From Antitrichia curtipendula (Eukaryota; Streptophyta; Bryopsida; Hypnales; Leucodontaceae): a DNA stretch of 64,000 bases. Made by a program: the position numbers and the translations under genes. Positions 21,675-31,779 of this stretch are shown here, one piece after another. The notes beneath the pieces were generated by a model. The model saw only the letters and a list, made by a program, of their open reading frames with translations, was not told the DNA's origin and did no database searches. The stretch spans positions 2,790,001 to 2,854,000 of the forward strand of contig OX579637.1 in the NCBI GenBank assembly GCA_951230915.1, in the 5' to 3' direction. Position 1 is the first letter of the stretch; every line of letters starts with the position of its first letter.

Positions 21675-22310
21675 CTATATGTGCGACTTACTCTTGAGCA
21701 TCTCCATGGCCTTCCTAATCTCTGGCCCACGACTATATCCATTACTAGCCTGCTTGTACTCTCGTCGTGCCTGTCGCCTCTGTAGTTCTAAGAACTTTTG
21801 ATCCCACCGATCAAATAATGGAGAAACGCAACTCTTGCTTGCCACTCCGCTGTGCGTTTTGGACTTTCTTACTCCCAAGGAAAGAGGTCGTGGCCGAGGA
21901 AATGAGGGCAAGTCCAAATTGACAGCAACCTTTTCTTTGCCCAATTCACGTGGCACTTCTAACACTGGTGACAATGCTAACAATGGTGACATGGCATTCC
22001 TGTACAATTTCCTCTGTGGTGCTCTGACAGAGGCTGACGGTGACATCTGCGAAGCGAAAACACCTCTAGATTTTAATGGAGAAGGGGAGCAGGATTTAGG
22101 CAGACGAGGAGTTCCACTCGGAGGACTATCTACCACACCATCCTCAAGAGGTCTAGCAGAATAATCCATCGTGGAGTTTGCTGTTGCCGCCGAGCAAAGG
22201 AAGTTCCCCGTGCTCAGAATTGCGTTTTGTCCATAGTCTAGGATGGAATCAGCTGACGCCGTACAAGTGAGGCTAGCATTCATGAGCGGAGACGGGGAGA
22301 AACGCAAATT
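21675..22310 (-). CDS. ParB/FCP1 gene copy 1, last exon or downstream small gene
   Basis: Starts after an acceptor 'GTTGTTCTCAG' (about 22311-22320) with N-L-R-F-S-P-S-P and ends '...AMEMLKSKSHI' at a TAG. Homologous to 53930-54564 in copy 2: shared words include 'ASADS', 'YGQN', 'ILSTGNFLC', 'VVDSPPSGTP', 'KSCSPSPL', 'VRK(S/T)KTH' and 'NGYSRG.EI.KA.EMLKSKSH'. Much of it is Ser/Pro-rich and looks disordered; the C-terminus, with RR-Q-A-R/L-R/Q-E/D-Y-K, looks helical. Function unknown. It may be the C-terminal exon of the large gene or a separate transcript, because the preceding exon ends in a stop in both copies. Confidence 0.7.
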   Translation of the reverse strand, partial: NLRFSPSPLMNASLTCTASADSILDYGQNAILSTGNFLCSAATANSTMDYSARPLEDGVVDSPPSGTPRLPKSCSPSPLKSRGVFASQMSPSASVRAPQRKLYRNAMSPLLALSPVLEVPRELGKEKVAVNLDLPSFPRPRPLSLGVRKSKTHSGVASKSCVSPLFDRWDQKFLELQRRQARREYKQASNGYSRGPEIRKAMEMLKSKSHI

Positions 22311-22539
22311 CTGAGAACAACACACAGTAAGAGATATTATCACTTGAGATGAACAGAGCAAATCCCATCATCGAATGCAACCTCAAATATCCAAGGCGAG
22401 TGCAGCAGAATGCTTAACAAGTAAGATAACCAAGACTTGAAACCAAAACAGGAAGTCATATTCAAAAATCATATGAGAATATTTTATTTCACGAGATAAA
22501 TGTGCATACAGAGCATTACGAGTACGTGAGTTATTACGT

Positions 22540-22600
22540 GAGATATTGACTCAACTATTAGGTCGATGCGAGCTAAAGCGCACAGGAATGTACATCTCTC
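22540..22600. repeat. Degenerate palindrome between FCP1-like exon and last exon
   Basis: ATTAGGTCGATGCGAGCTAAAG near 22557 resembles the AGGTCGAGTCGACCT family with one diverged arm. Copy 2 has related sites at the same place in the gene (53470-53740). Confidence 0.5.
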
Positions 22601-22664
22601 TAATTATGTGCCTAATAGATCGGGCCGAGCTGAATTACACTATCGATACATACAGAGCACTATC

Positions 22665-23458
22665 CTATCGTAGACTCTCTGAAACTCGCACTGCATTCAA
22701 GATGCTGTTGTATGTGCGACGACTTCGTTCGTCGCAGAGCATCCTCCTCCCAGTCTTTTCCTTGTTAGTCTCCCGGAATGACTTCAGCCCTATGTCCCGA
22801 GCGTTTGTCAGACGCTTGAACCACAACAACAAGACGTTGAGCAAAAACGTGTCCTTTGTACCGTTTCCCTTGTAATTCCAAGAGTCCAGGAGAATGACAT
22901 TCTCGGTCTTGTTCATCACGTGCTTCACTGGGCTGTCATCAACTGCAATTGTATTTTCATGGTTGAATTTCCCTCGGTATCCCTTGAACAAGGTACTCAT
23001 GTTTTTGAGGAAGAGATCCTTACTCGTGCCCGGTTCACTAAAAGTCCCGATGCATCCGAAATCATCTCTATACTTTAGTTTCGTGCACGAGTCCTGTCCG
23101 AGAACGAACATGGGGTACTCCTGACCCTCAAATAGGTACAAGCAAACCTCTTCAGTGGTGGACTTCTTCATGGAGCTCCAAATAGAAACGAATGCTATGC
23201 GTCCTAACTCACGGAGGAACTCAGCGCATTCGGGCGGACCCAAACTGCCTTTGGTCCAACTAATGTCGGAATGGTTGCCGAGTGCTGCTGCGTCGCGTCA
23301 CGGGCGTGAAAGTACGAGCCCTTGGACTTTGCATCTTCACAGACACACAAAATTCCATTCAGGTCCAGGACAACGTTGAGCCACTTCTCCGACACCCTGG
23401 ACGTCAATGGAAGGTCTACCTCCTTCGACTTTCCTCGAGGACATCGAGGATCCTCTCC
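22665..23458 (-). CDS. ParB/FCP1 gene copy 1, FCP1/HAD-phosphatase-like exon (one frameshift)
   Basis: Begins after the acceptor 'TGATAGCAG' with 'GEDPRCPRGKSKEVDLPL'. 'WLNVVLDLNGILC' matches HAD motif I (DxDx(T/V)L) but has D-L-N, so the second aspartate is Asn. Next are 'VSIWSSM' (motif II, Ser) and 'IAVDDSPVKHV' (motif III-IV, Asp-Asp), with a Lys near 'LKYRDDFG'. This is the FCP1/SCP CTD-phosphatase order. The Asn at the general acid/base position would be expected to cripple catalysis; copy 2 has the same D-L-N-G. A one-base deletion near 23225 shifts the frame between 'VWVRPN' and 'CAEFLRELGRIAF'. The exon ends at TAG 22665. Confidence 0.75.
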
Positions 23459-23627
23459 CTGCTATCAAACGTACAAATGTGCAGCCAGTTACTATGCTGC
23501 ACTGACACATTTTGATAGCATCTGGACATCATAGAAGAACTAAAGAGGACGACCTACTGTCCAAGTAAAGGAACAAAATGCAGTCACTAAGCCCCTGAAA
23601 ATTTAACCGACGAGAACGCAGAATTAC
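23459..23627 (-). other. 169-bp intron before the FCP1-like exon, copy 1
   Basis: Donor 'GAGCAG|GTAATT', acceptor 'GATAGCAG|GGAGAG'. It contains 'AGTAACTGGCTGCACATTT', which is also found in the equivalent intron of copy 2 (52528-52635). This conserved non-coding match supports both the splice model and the common origin of the two copies. Confidence 0.75.
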
Positions 23628-23812
23628 CTGCTCCTTTGGAGAAGTTTGTTGTTGAGCGGGGTCCGCCAATGGAATCTCCAAGAGCTTCGCGTCCGGAATA
23701 GAGGTGTTAGCATCTAGAGGTCCACGATTTTCCACGGCGGCAGCGCTTGTATGTGGATTTTCTGCAACAGGGATACGCTCTGGAGACGTTGGTGGAATCA
23801 AGACAAGTGCCT
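23628..23812 (-). CDS. ParB/FCP1 gene copy 1, linker exon
   Basis: Acceptor 'GAACTGCAG' just upstream; joins in phase (G|AG) to the previous exon. Encodes a Pro/Ala-rich linker 'LIPPTSPERIPVAENPH...LEIPLADPAQQQTSPKEQ'. The equivalent exon in copy 2 is 52248-52527. No domain recognised. Confidence 0.65.
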
Positions 23813-24060
23813 CTGCAGTTCAGGAATTGCCAAGAATTAAATCCATGAGACATCGGTATATTTCATCGTATCGAAATGAAGTAAGTACAAAATTGATTTT
23901 CAAAATGAGAACTCAGTGGTTATGTCCACTACAAGTCTTCCGCCAAAAAATGTTTGTCTATCGACCTGAAGATCTACATCCATATACAAGCTATGCTACA
24001 AATCAGCTCGAGTCGAGCTAAAACTACACAAATGACATCGAGCGATATTTGCAAATTAAC
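23813..24060 (-). other. Intron with AGCTCGAGTCGAGCT palindrome, copy 1
   Basis: About 248-bp intron with donor 'CCTGCAG|GTTAAT'. The 15-bp palindrome at 24005-24019 is a variant in which both arms changed from GGTC/GACC to GCTC/GAGC, keeping the pairing. Copy 2 has a palindrome in the same intron (52039-52060). Confidence 0.75.
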
Positions 24061-25066
24061 CTGCAGGTGGATCTGGATTGACCAGTGGAGCACTTTCTTC
24101 ATCTACGTTGGCAGCGCTGTGTTCCTGGACCGCGACGACATCAGAAGTAGGAATACATGCAGGCTTCCTATCAGCAACCTCGCCCTGCACTTCCAAGGGA
24201 CCCAAATCCTCTGCAGGTGGTGCCGGTGTCTCCGGGCATGCGATTTGAGGAGGAGGCGGAGCGGGAACCACGAATTCTCCAGTCGAAGGTGCAAGCGCAG
24301 GAGGAGGAGGTGCATCCATGATTTGTACTCCGGACTCCACCAATAAACTAGATGATCCACTGTTATGGGATCCTCCTACTGGTCCTTGGAGGAGCAGCTG
24401 CTGACCCGCCGGCTGCAAAGACGCCAAAGGTTGGATTGCACCCACATGATGTATGATGGTCTGAAACTGGTTGGCAGACTGCTGTTGTTGCACCAGGAAC
24501 AACTTCTTTAACTCCTCCATTTGCCTCGCATTCTCTGCAAACATCTCCAGGTTGGACCTGTGGTCGTCTATCCGGTCCTTCCTGAGCTATTGAATCTCCG
24601 CTTGTCTAATGTCGTCTTCTTCATTCATCCTCCGCCTCTTCTTCTCTCGGGCAGTTGGCGACGGCGAGGGCGACGGCTGCGTCCCTATGAGCTGTCCGGA
24701 TGAAGCCGACGATCCCCGGATGCTTTGTGAACCAAACACCGTTGGTGTAGTCTGCTCAGTTGGTACGTCATCATCGTTGACATTGTCGTTTAGCTCGTGC
24801 TCACTGCCCGATGAGATGTCGATATTCTCGTTTGCTACAGGCTGCGAACGTCTGGCTGGTGTCCAACTGGCTTCTGCCACTGCCTTCCTCTTCGACAATG
24901 ACGGCGTCCCTGACCGCTGAGGTCTCCTCGGATACATGGCCTCGTCAACAAAATAGCCGGATGGTAGGAAGTCGTTCTTGTCAAGAATCTTAGCCGCGCT
25001 CGCAATCCTTGTCCAGTCGTCGGACTCATCCAAGTCCCCCACCGCAAACACAGTGAGCCCGCTCAT
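24061..25066 (-). CDS. ParB/FCP1 gene copy 1, Ser/Pro-rich exon
   Basis: Acceptor 'CTGTCCTACAG|ATGAGC'. It begins 'MSGLTVFAVGDLDESDDWTRI' and 'DKNDFLPSGYFVDEAMY', which match copy 2 'MLDLDVFTVG' and 'NKSDFLPKGYFVDEELH'. Then come a basic/Ser-rich linker, an acidic tract (SSGSEHELNDNVNDDD), a basic patch (REKKRRR), a TAG at 24587, a predicted coiled coil ('NLEMFAENARQMEELKKLFL', poly-Q) and a Pro-rich C-terminal part (APPPPALAP, PAPPPPQ). Looks like a flexible nuclear regulatory linker; no enzymatic domain seen. Confidence 0.7.
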
Positions 25067-25221
25067 CTGTAGGACAGACAGGAAATCAGTCACTTGCTCA
25101 CGAGTACATTACAGATTGGTTTGACCTGAACAGCAGTCAGACGAAGTATACATCAGGTCGACTCGACCTGATTTACTAACTGACTATGTGCCTAATGTAC
25201 AGGAATGATCATCACACTTAC
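25067..25221 (-). other. 155-bp intron with near-perfect AGGTCGAGTCGACCT palindrome
   Basis: Donor 'GCAATG|GTAAGT', acceptor 'GTCCTACAG|ATGAGC'. The palindrome ATCAGGTC-N5-GACCTGAT lies at 25152-25172. Flanking exons join in phase. The same intron in copy 2 (48969-49631) is longer and carries three palindromes. Confidence 0.85.
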
Positions 25222-26574
25222 CATTGCAGCACATGTGAATTTGGAGCCAGCAAAGAGTGACAGAACGTTCGCCCCGGGTATCCAGAACTTTCTCAAAATA
25301 CGGATATAGAACTCCATCCGCAGCTCTGTGTTGTTGATTCTGAATTCGAGCTCATTGTATAGCCGCGGCTGTGTGTATGTATCTGTATTGGGTGCGTCAT
25401 ACGATGACCTTATGTCGACAAAGTTTTTGTTTCTTGGGCTCTGCAGAAACGTCAGATAAATTTTCTCGACCGCCTTCTTGTTGCTGACGGAGTAGTCGCC
25501 CATCCTCTCCTGACTGGCTGGCATGTAGTCCGAGAAAGTCATCTTGTATTCCTTCAAGACATCATTCGATTCGATGTAATGGAGAAGCTGCGTGTGTTCA
25601 ATTATATCCGAGGCTATCAGAAGCCAATTTTGAACATCCTCAAGGTGCGGTTGACCTTTCTCCTAGAATGATTTCAGCGCAGCTGTAAAGAACGGGTTGG
25701 TCGGCGTGCACTTCTCCTTGTTCATGACAAAAGGTGTATACCGCACGTCCCATACACCGAACGCCATGTTTTTCACGTGCTCGGCTGTCATCGTCCCCTT
25801 CGGCCAGTTCTGGTGCTCTTCTGATTTTATGTCATATGGTCGATTGTGAGCGGCAGACATTTGCGGGACGAAGTTATTTCGACGTTCAAGAAACACCTTG
25901 AAGAACTGGGCCGCGTACGGCGACATTTCCTCTACAGATTTGTTCTTCGCTCTTGGCTGCTTGGCTTCCGCCCAGTAATCGTCTCCAGGTTGCTCAAGAA
26001 GGACGTTCATCGTGGCACTCGTGAAGTTTCGACTTTTCTTGAATTGCCTCCACTTCACCACGTTCAACTCGTCCATGGCGTTCATCAGCCCCAATGTCGG
26101 ATCCACGAGGTGCAGTGCCCGCTTCACAAGGTATTTACGCTTCCGGCGCTTGACCCATTCTTTGCATGTGTAGCAGCTCTCGAGCACCCCCGTGATCAGT
26201 TTAATTGTCACCTTTGGATACTTCATATTCTTCCTTCCTAGCTCTTGATGCAGGATGTGTTTGGCCAACTTCGTGAGGTCATCCAAGGACAAATTGCCAA
26301 GCCACTTGAAGAATTCGTGTGTAAGGTTCCCGTTCTCTGGCTTCCAGGTTGTTCTCACGTTAAACTTTATGCGGGTGTCTGGGTCCATGAGCTCCCCATG
26401 CGCCGCGCTCGAAATGACTTCGCTCCAGAGACTGAAGACTTCATCCGGAGCGGTAATAATCTTGAGCTCGTTTACGATCTTTAGCTTTTCCTCCGCATCC
26501 TTGCCTTTCGCAGCCTTCTGAGCCTTCACGACGTCAAGCATGGCGAAGCGCTTGTACATCGCCAAAGAGAATTC
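25222..26574 (-). CDS. ParB/FCP1 gene copy 1, central exon (one in-frame TAG)
   Basis: Follows the acceptor 'TTTGTGCAG' with E-F-S-L-A-M-Y-K-R-F-A-M-L. About 450 codons, rich in Lys/Trp/Arg. Landmarks: 'LTHEFFKWLGNLS', 'KYPKVTIKLITGVLESCYTCKEWVKRRKRKYLVK', 'FTSATMNVLLEQP', 'SPYAAQFFKVFLERR', 'FGVWDVRYTPFV', then 'ALKSF' followed by TAG (25663). The frame continues beyond the TAG with 'QPHLEDVQNWLL', 'DYMPASQERMGDYS' and 'IYLTFLQSPRN' to the donor at 25221. Copy 2 has a TAG at exactly the same residue (48526). No known domain recognised; the charged helical content would suit nucleic-acid binding, but that is a guess. Confidence 0.75.
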
Positions 26575-26715
26575 CTGCACAAAGGAGAAGCATCACAGAG
26601 TAGTGAGTAAGCATGATTCAGGTCGAGTCGACCATATTTGCAGCGTTCCGATATGTGCTCGGTACAGATAGGGTACGATTTATCAGCTCAGGTCGAGCCG
26701 ACCTGATATACATAC
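26575..26715 (-). other. 141-bp intron with two AGGTCGAGTCGACCT palindromes
   Basis: Donor 'TTCAAG|GTATGT', acceptor 'TTTGTGCAG|GAATTC'. Palindromes lie at 26688-26708 (TCAGGTC-GAGCC-GACCTGA type, directly after the donor) and about 26617-26637 (before the acceptor). Two sites in one short intron could pair with each other. Confidence 0.85.
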
Positions 26716-28152
26716 CTTGAACATTGTCTTATTCACTTTGTTGTCCGTGTTCCGCCTAGCATTGGACTTCTTTCCAACCGGTGCGGCTTCTTTGGGATTT
26801 CTGGGTCTCCCCATGATTTTCCATACCTTCCTTGCTCCGAGAATGTTCGTGGACCACGACGGCTTCATGGCAACGAAGTGATTCACTCGGTTGTAGTACG
26901 CGGAGATGGCTCGGAGCTTTTCACCATCTGGTGACCAGACCACGTAACACTCCCACTGCCAGAAGTGCTTCACAATCTCCTCGTCCAGTCCTTTCGCCAC
27001 CATCAGCTTGCTCGCAGTTACGCTGTGCTGTCCGTTAATTATGTAGAACTTCTTGTCTTTCAAGAGTGCCCAGTCTTTGGGTGATGGTTTTTCTATCTGA
27101 TCCACGGGCATGACACATAGTGTTTGTTTTGTTGACTTGTCAGGCATCTCCCACAGAAACGTCATGACGTCCTCGGCCAATCTCTGCTCATGGCTTCTAA
27201 TGTTTAGATCTGCAGGTGCCTCGCTGAGCTGGTCGATGGGGATTGTTTTCTTCTCCTCTCTATCAAAGACGTATGCGTCTGTGCAGTTTTTCCAGTACGC
27301 CTTGTATGCAGCCGTGGAGGCGTTGTAATCATGTTTCCGCTTAGAGTCATACGCCACCGGTACATCAGTGACCACAAAGACAAAGCTTTGTTCTCCAGCT
27401 GCAGATGCGCTTGCGTCCTTGTCGAATGGGACGATTTCAGACAGCGGTGCAAGGTTGCTTTTTCTTCTGCCAGAAAAAGTTGCACCCGCTTGCTTGCTCT
27501 TTCTCGTACAGCGACTCTACTGCGTTCCTGGAGTTCCCATTGACCCCTGCCCTTCCACCGCGCTCAGACTATCGGTGGAGACCGACTGTGGAGTCATGTC
27601 CTTATCCTTTGCTTGGAGTTTGGCCTTCAGAACAACGAAGTCGACAAAGAGAATCCACAGTTTCGTGCACAAGTTCTTTCCGATCACAGTCCTCCCACTT
27701 GCCATCTTGAAGAAGCCTAGATCGACTTTCTTCTCCACTTCCGGTATCTCGGTTTTGTAGTCTATTGGTTCTAGGGAACTTATGAAATGAGAGACGTTGA
27801 ATTCTACTGTCGAGGAGTCTAGGACCAGGGTGAAGTGATACTGATCTTCCTTAGGTATTCCGGTCTGTGTAGTCTTGCAGTGAATTCTGATTATTGTCCC
27901 TAGGTCATGGACGACTTCTTTGATTTCTTCGTCGTAGGATATTGGGAAGTATAATTCCGTTTCCTTGTACTTCACGGCGAAGCATATGATGTTCCTGAAG
28001 GCTATCATGTTGAGACTCCACTACTGAACCTTGTCTGGGTTTTGAAACTCCCAGTACTCCCCTTCTCTGTCAAAGTCGTCTCCGTCCTCCTCAACATTGA
28101 TATTCTCGCACCTCTTGTAGAAGGCCTCAAGCTTTGGTATCTGCTCATCCAT
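26716..28152 (-). CDS. ParB/FCP1 gene copy 1, first coding exon with ParB-like segment (two in-frame TAGs)
   Basis: The probable start is ATG 28152 (MDEQIPKLEAFYKRCENINV), one base after an acceptor 'CTATGCAG'. A TAG at 28021-28023 and another at 27517-27519 interrupt an otherwise single frame. The first half carries 'YFPISYDEEIKEVVHDLGTI' and 'EPIDYKTEIPEVEKKVDLGFF', matched by the copy 2 fragment at 43150-43505. The second half has 'VMPVDQIEKPSPKDWALLKDKKFYIINGQHSVTASKLM'. The pattern V-x-x-I-x-x-P...NGQHSVTA resembles the ParB/sulfiredoxin nucleotide-binding fold (P..I and G-x-R/H-R/S-x-x-A motifs). The segment ends 'YYNRVNHFVAMKPSWSTN' and a basic tail 'GKKSNARRN'. The ParB assignment is motif-based only. 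Confidence 0.7.
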
Positions 28153-28880
28153 CCTGCATAGAGAAATAGAATAGCACTTGTTACAATCAGGTCGAGTCAA
28201 GCTGATTTGCTTTCGTCTGTGTGTTTCTTATGGTTTTGCTGGTCTCCTACTTTGCTACGTGGTGTATTTCAGTCCAGAATTGCCATGTGGTTTTTGTATG
28301 CCTTTAATGCCAGGGACATGTGATTCAGGTCGACCCGATCTAATGTGGGTTTATCCAGGTCTTCTACACGTGTTGAGTATGTTATCAACTTATATTCATC
28401 TACCTAATTGACAATCTTTGTAAGCTTACCGGGTCAGTGGCTTTGATTTTTCTGATACTTTACCTTGAGACTCTGGTGCGCTGGTTCAGATCGAGCCGAC
28501 TTGAACTATCCGCTCAGGACCGTTTCCTTTATGTCTTGTTATTTCTGTGTCCGGTCGTGTCGAGCTATGTGCGATCTTCCGTTACTGGTGTGCTGTTTCA
28601 GGTCGATTCGACCTGAATGAACTAAGCTTCTTGTCTTTATGGCTTTATTGTTTTCTAATTTTTTTTCTATTTCAGGTCGGCTTGACCTGAAATATGTGGT
28701 CTTCTTGATTTTTGTCTTGATCATTGCCTGGTTTGGTTTGGTTTTTTTGGTTTTATTTAGTATTGTGACATCCTGCGTCCGTTTAGATCGGGTCGACCTG
28801 AATGAACTTCTTAATTACTGTTATAATTTAGTTTGTTTTATTTCAGTTGTCCTCTTGAACTACTGTCGACCTGAACTGTA
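28153..28880. repeat. Cluster of AGGTCGAGTCGACCT palindromes in the 5' region of copy 1
   Basis: Seven sites in about 700 bp, near 28185, 28323, 28483, 28597, 28671, 28782 and 28862. The best are 28597-28617 (TTCAGGTC-GATTC-GACCTGAA type) and 28671-28691. An acceptor at about 28154-28160 makes this region a likely 5' UTR intron. The spacing (70-160 bp) is irregular, unlike the 58-bp array at 5.6 kb. Confidence 0.85.
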
Positions 28881-28977
28881 ATCAATCTAAACTGCGTACG
28901 GTTTTTATTTACCCTAATCTCGATGCTGCATATCAACGAATTTACCAAAATGAATCTCTTAGCCCTCTGTCTGCAGT

Positions 28978-29275
28978 ACTCCTAAACCCTATACCCTAAA
29001 TCCTAAACCCTAGGCAAGAACAGAACGTGTACCCTAAGCGAACAATATGACCATACCTGTACAGAGGAAGCTGATAGTTTTGGAAATTCTTCGGAAGCTT
29101 CCACAGGACTTGATGTGTCGTCTTTGAACCTGCACATTCAGAGCACTATTGCATTTCAGCTCCCGTCTTTCACTATGTTGTATTGCTTCTACTGCACTGG
29201 AAAAGAACAAGTCACCTGTGTGCTAGTTTTCATGAAATAGGACAAACAATCTTCTAAACCCTAAACCCTTAACAA
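28978..29275. promoter_or_regulatory. Telomere-type words near the 5' end of copy 1
   Basis: CCTAAACCCTATACCCTAAA at about 28980-29012 and CTAAACCCTAAACCC at about 29253-29272. They sit where the promoter or 5' leader of the minus-strand gene should be. Telo-box-like elements are common in plant promoters; here the role is inferred from position. Confidence 0.45.
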
Positions 29276-29504
29276 AAACCAGGGAAGGATATCATGGATT
29301 TACGGACTACAACCTCAATAAAATTCCAAAACGAAGGAATTAAAAAAAATCAAATAACAATTTTTACAAAACGAACATAATGCCAGAACATGTTATGACA
29401 ACACAAACCTATTTTGCATTCCACCAACTCCCTACTTTGCAACAACAACAACAATCTAAACCAAGAAGTTGACTGAAATCCAAGCAATTGCGCTCCAGGA
29501 GGTC

Positions 29505-29860
29505 CGCAAGTTCAAAGAAAATCCAAAATGAAGCAATTGAAACCAAGTAAGTACTTCAAAGAAAATCCAAAACAAAGCAATCGAAACCAAGTAAACACTT
29601 CAAAGAAAATCCAAAACAAAGCAATCGAAACCAAGTAAACACTTCAAAGAAAATCCAAAATGAAGCAATCGAAACCAAGTAAGTACTTCAAAGAAAATCC
29701 AAAACGAAGCAATCGAAACCAAGTAAACACTTCAAAGAAAATCCAAAATGAAGCAGTCGAAACCAAGTAAGTACTTCAAAGAAAATCCAAAACGAAGCAA
29801 TCGAAACCAAGTAAACACTTCAAAGAAAATCCAAAACGAAGCAATCGAAACAAATTAAAC
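29505..29860. repeat. 44-bp tandem minisatellite, about 8 copies
   Basis: The unit, about 44 bp, contains GAAACCAAGTAAACACTTC and AAAGAAAATCCAAAACGAAG, with alternating AAACAC/AAGTAC and AACGAAG/AATGAAG variants. Higher-order alternation suggests recent expansion by pairs of units. Non-coding. Confidence 0.85.
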
Positions 29861-29899
29861 ACTAAACCTAAACCATAAACAGAAAATCATGAATCCTAC

Positions 29900-30640
29900 A
29901 ACCAAAACCAAAAGCTCAATGAATGCAAGCAGGGCGTAAGTGCATGAAATACAAAAATGGCGCAAGTGCATGAAATCAGAAAACACCCGTAAGAAAACGA
30001 AAACCTTCACTGCCAAAAAAACCCAACTCCCGAAATGTTACAATACCTGACTTAATCTGCTTCAATGTCGAATTTGAATGAGCGCAACCTTAACGTTGAG
30101 CAACGCAAATCCCACGCAGCGACGCCGACAGCCTCCAGCCGAAACCGCAAGTCGAACCGCAAGTCAAAAAAACCCTAAACCGCAAGTCGACACTCCTTAA
30201 AGCCGAAACCGCAAGTCCCTGCACGAGTCGCAAGTCGCCGCAAGTCGCGTGACGAAGCCGCAAATCGATGAAGCAAGGCGTGAGTTTCACTCGCTCAAGC
30301 AATCAATGAAGCAAGGACGGCAAAATTCTAAAGCACGGCGTGAGAGAGAGATGCAGGAGGTGCACGCTACGCAAAGACAGCAAGAGAAAACTGAATGAGA
30401 AAGAAGGCAAGACGAAACGAAGCGAGAAGGCAAGACAAAACGAAGCAATCGAAACCCTCATCGGACACGCAGCGAGGAACGAGCACAGCAAGAGAGAAAG
30501 CACGAAATGCCAAACCCTACGATTCTCCATATACCCTGATTGCCCCGTAGCTATACCCGGGAGAACAAACCCGGACCTGGGGAACAAACCCGGACCCACC
30601 AACAGTTAAGTTCTACCCCCCCTCCAAGGAAAATCACAAG
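29900..30640. other. Low-complexity spacer between copy 1 and copy B
   Basis: Contains 'CGCAAGTCG' repeats (about 30140-30260) and charged, low-complexity frames on both strands (30303-30609). No domain or splice support, so no gene is called. Confidence 0.4.
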
Positions 30641-30661
30641 TTTTGAATACGGTATGGCAAC

Positions 30662-30787
30662 TTACACAAATATTGGATACATGTACGGTATGGGATACAG
30701 AAACAATACAAGTATATATACGAGTTACACAAATACTAGATACATGTACGGTATGGGATATGGAAACAATACAAGTATATATACGAG
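30662..30787. repeat. 63-bp tandem duplication
   Basis: Two nearly identical 63-bp units (30662-30724 and 30725-30787), containing GATACATGTACGGTATGGGA and AACAATACAAGTATATATAC. A partial third unit, 'GTATGGGATATGG', follows. Confidence 0.85.
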
Positions 30788-31779
30788 TATGGGATATGGA
30801 TATGGGAGATTGTATTCATTTACAATTATCCCATATGCCCACCCCTAAAGAATTATAAGAGGGGGTGTAGGTAGTGTTTTTTTTTTCATTTTCCATGAAG
30901 TGGCAAAGTGGCGATATTAAATGTTATGGTGGTGCTCCAAGTTTCAACATTCATCCACGTATTGGATAGAAAATGTGATACTGCCTATCTATAATTTTAT
31001 TTTCATTCACAATGTGGCAATTTCATCCAAGATTTTTCTTGAACTTAAAGTATTTTGGCAATTTCATCCAAAATTTTACTAAAAATTTCCTATAGGCTTG
31101 GTGCTAATTAAAAAAATTTGGTGCAATTGCCGGAAAAAAAACCACTGGATGTAGGGTGGGGTGAAAAAATTAATTTTCAAATTTAAGAAATAATAACATT
31201 AAAATTTTAAAACTTAAATTACATTGGGGAGAAGCTAGGGTGAATAGTTCAACTTCAAAATCTTAGAGCTCATTGTGTACAATCTCAAACAATGTCAGTG
31301 TCGAGAAGATACTATTAATACAAATATCAACAAATAGGTGACTACAGAAATCATCCACTATGATCACCGTCGGGTTCAATCATTGGACTGGACTAAAGAA
31401 TACGAGATGCACCCCTCAAAGGTGAAATAGTTGTACCGTATTTACTCTACTCAGAACCAAAAGTTTGGATCATTCAATTATTGCAGTGTGTACTGCATAA
31501 GACGTTCTATATCATGCATTTCATTACGAAGTTTAATTATGAGTTAAGAAATGTAAATGTTGAAAGAACTATAAAAGAATTAATATATAAGACTATAAAG
31601 AACCTTTAGAAAATATTATTTAATTGATAAATTTAAAAAAGGTTCCATAAATTCATAGTCTTTGCTCCGATTAATTGTCATCTTGTGGAATTAAAGTTCT
31701 CTAAACTTTTACATACGAATTCTATGAATTTAAACTAAAGATCCAAATAAGGTTACGAATTGCAATTCTAATTATGAAA

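Noticed and set aside
29505..29860. CRISPR array
   Set aside because: Units are contiguous 44-bp tandem repeats with no unique spacers, and the genome is eukaryotic.
30303..30609. Opposed 89- and 99-codon frames
   Set aside because: Charged or Leu/Ser-rich low complexity; they mirror each other on the two strands and have no supporting signal.
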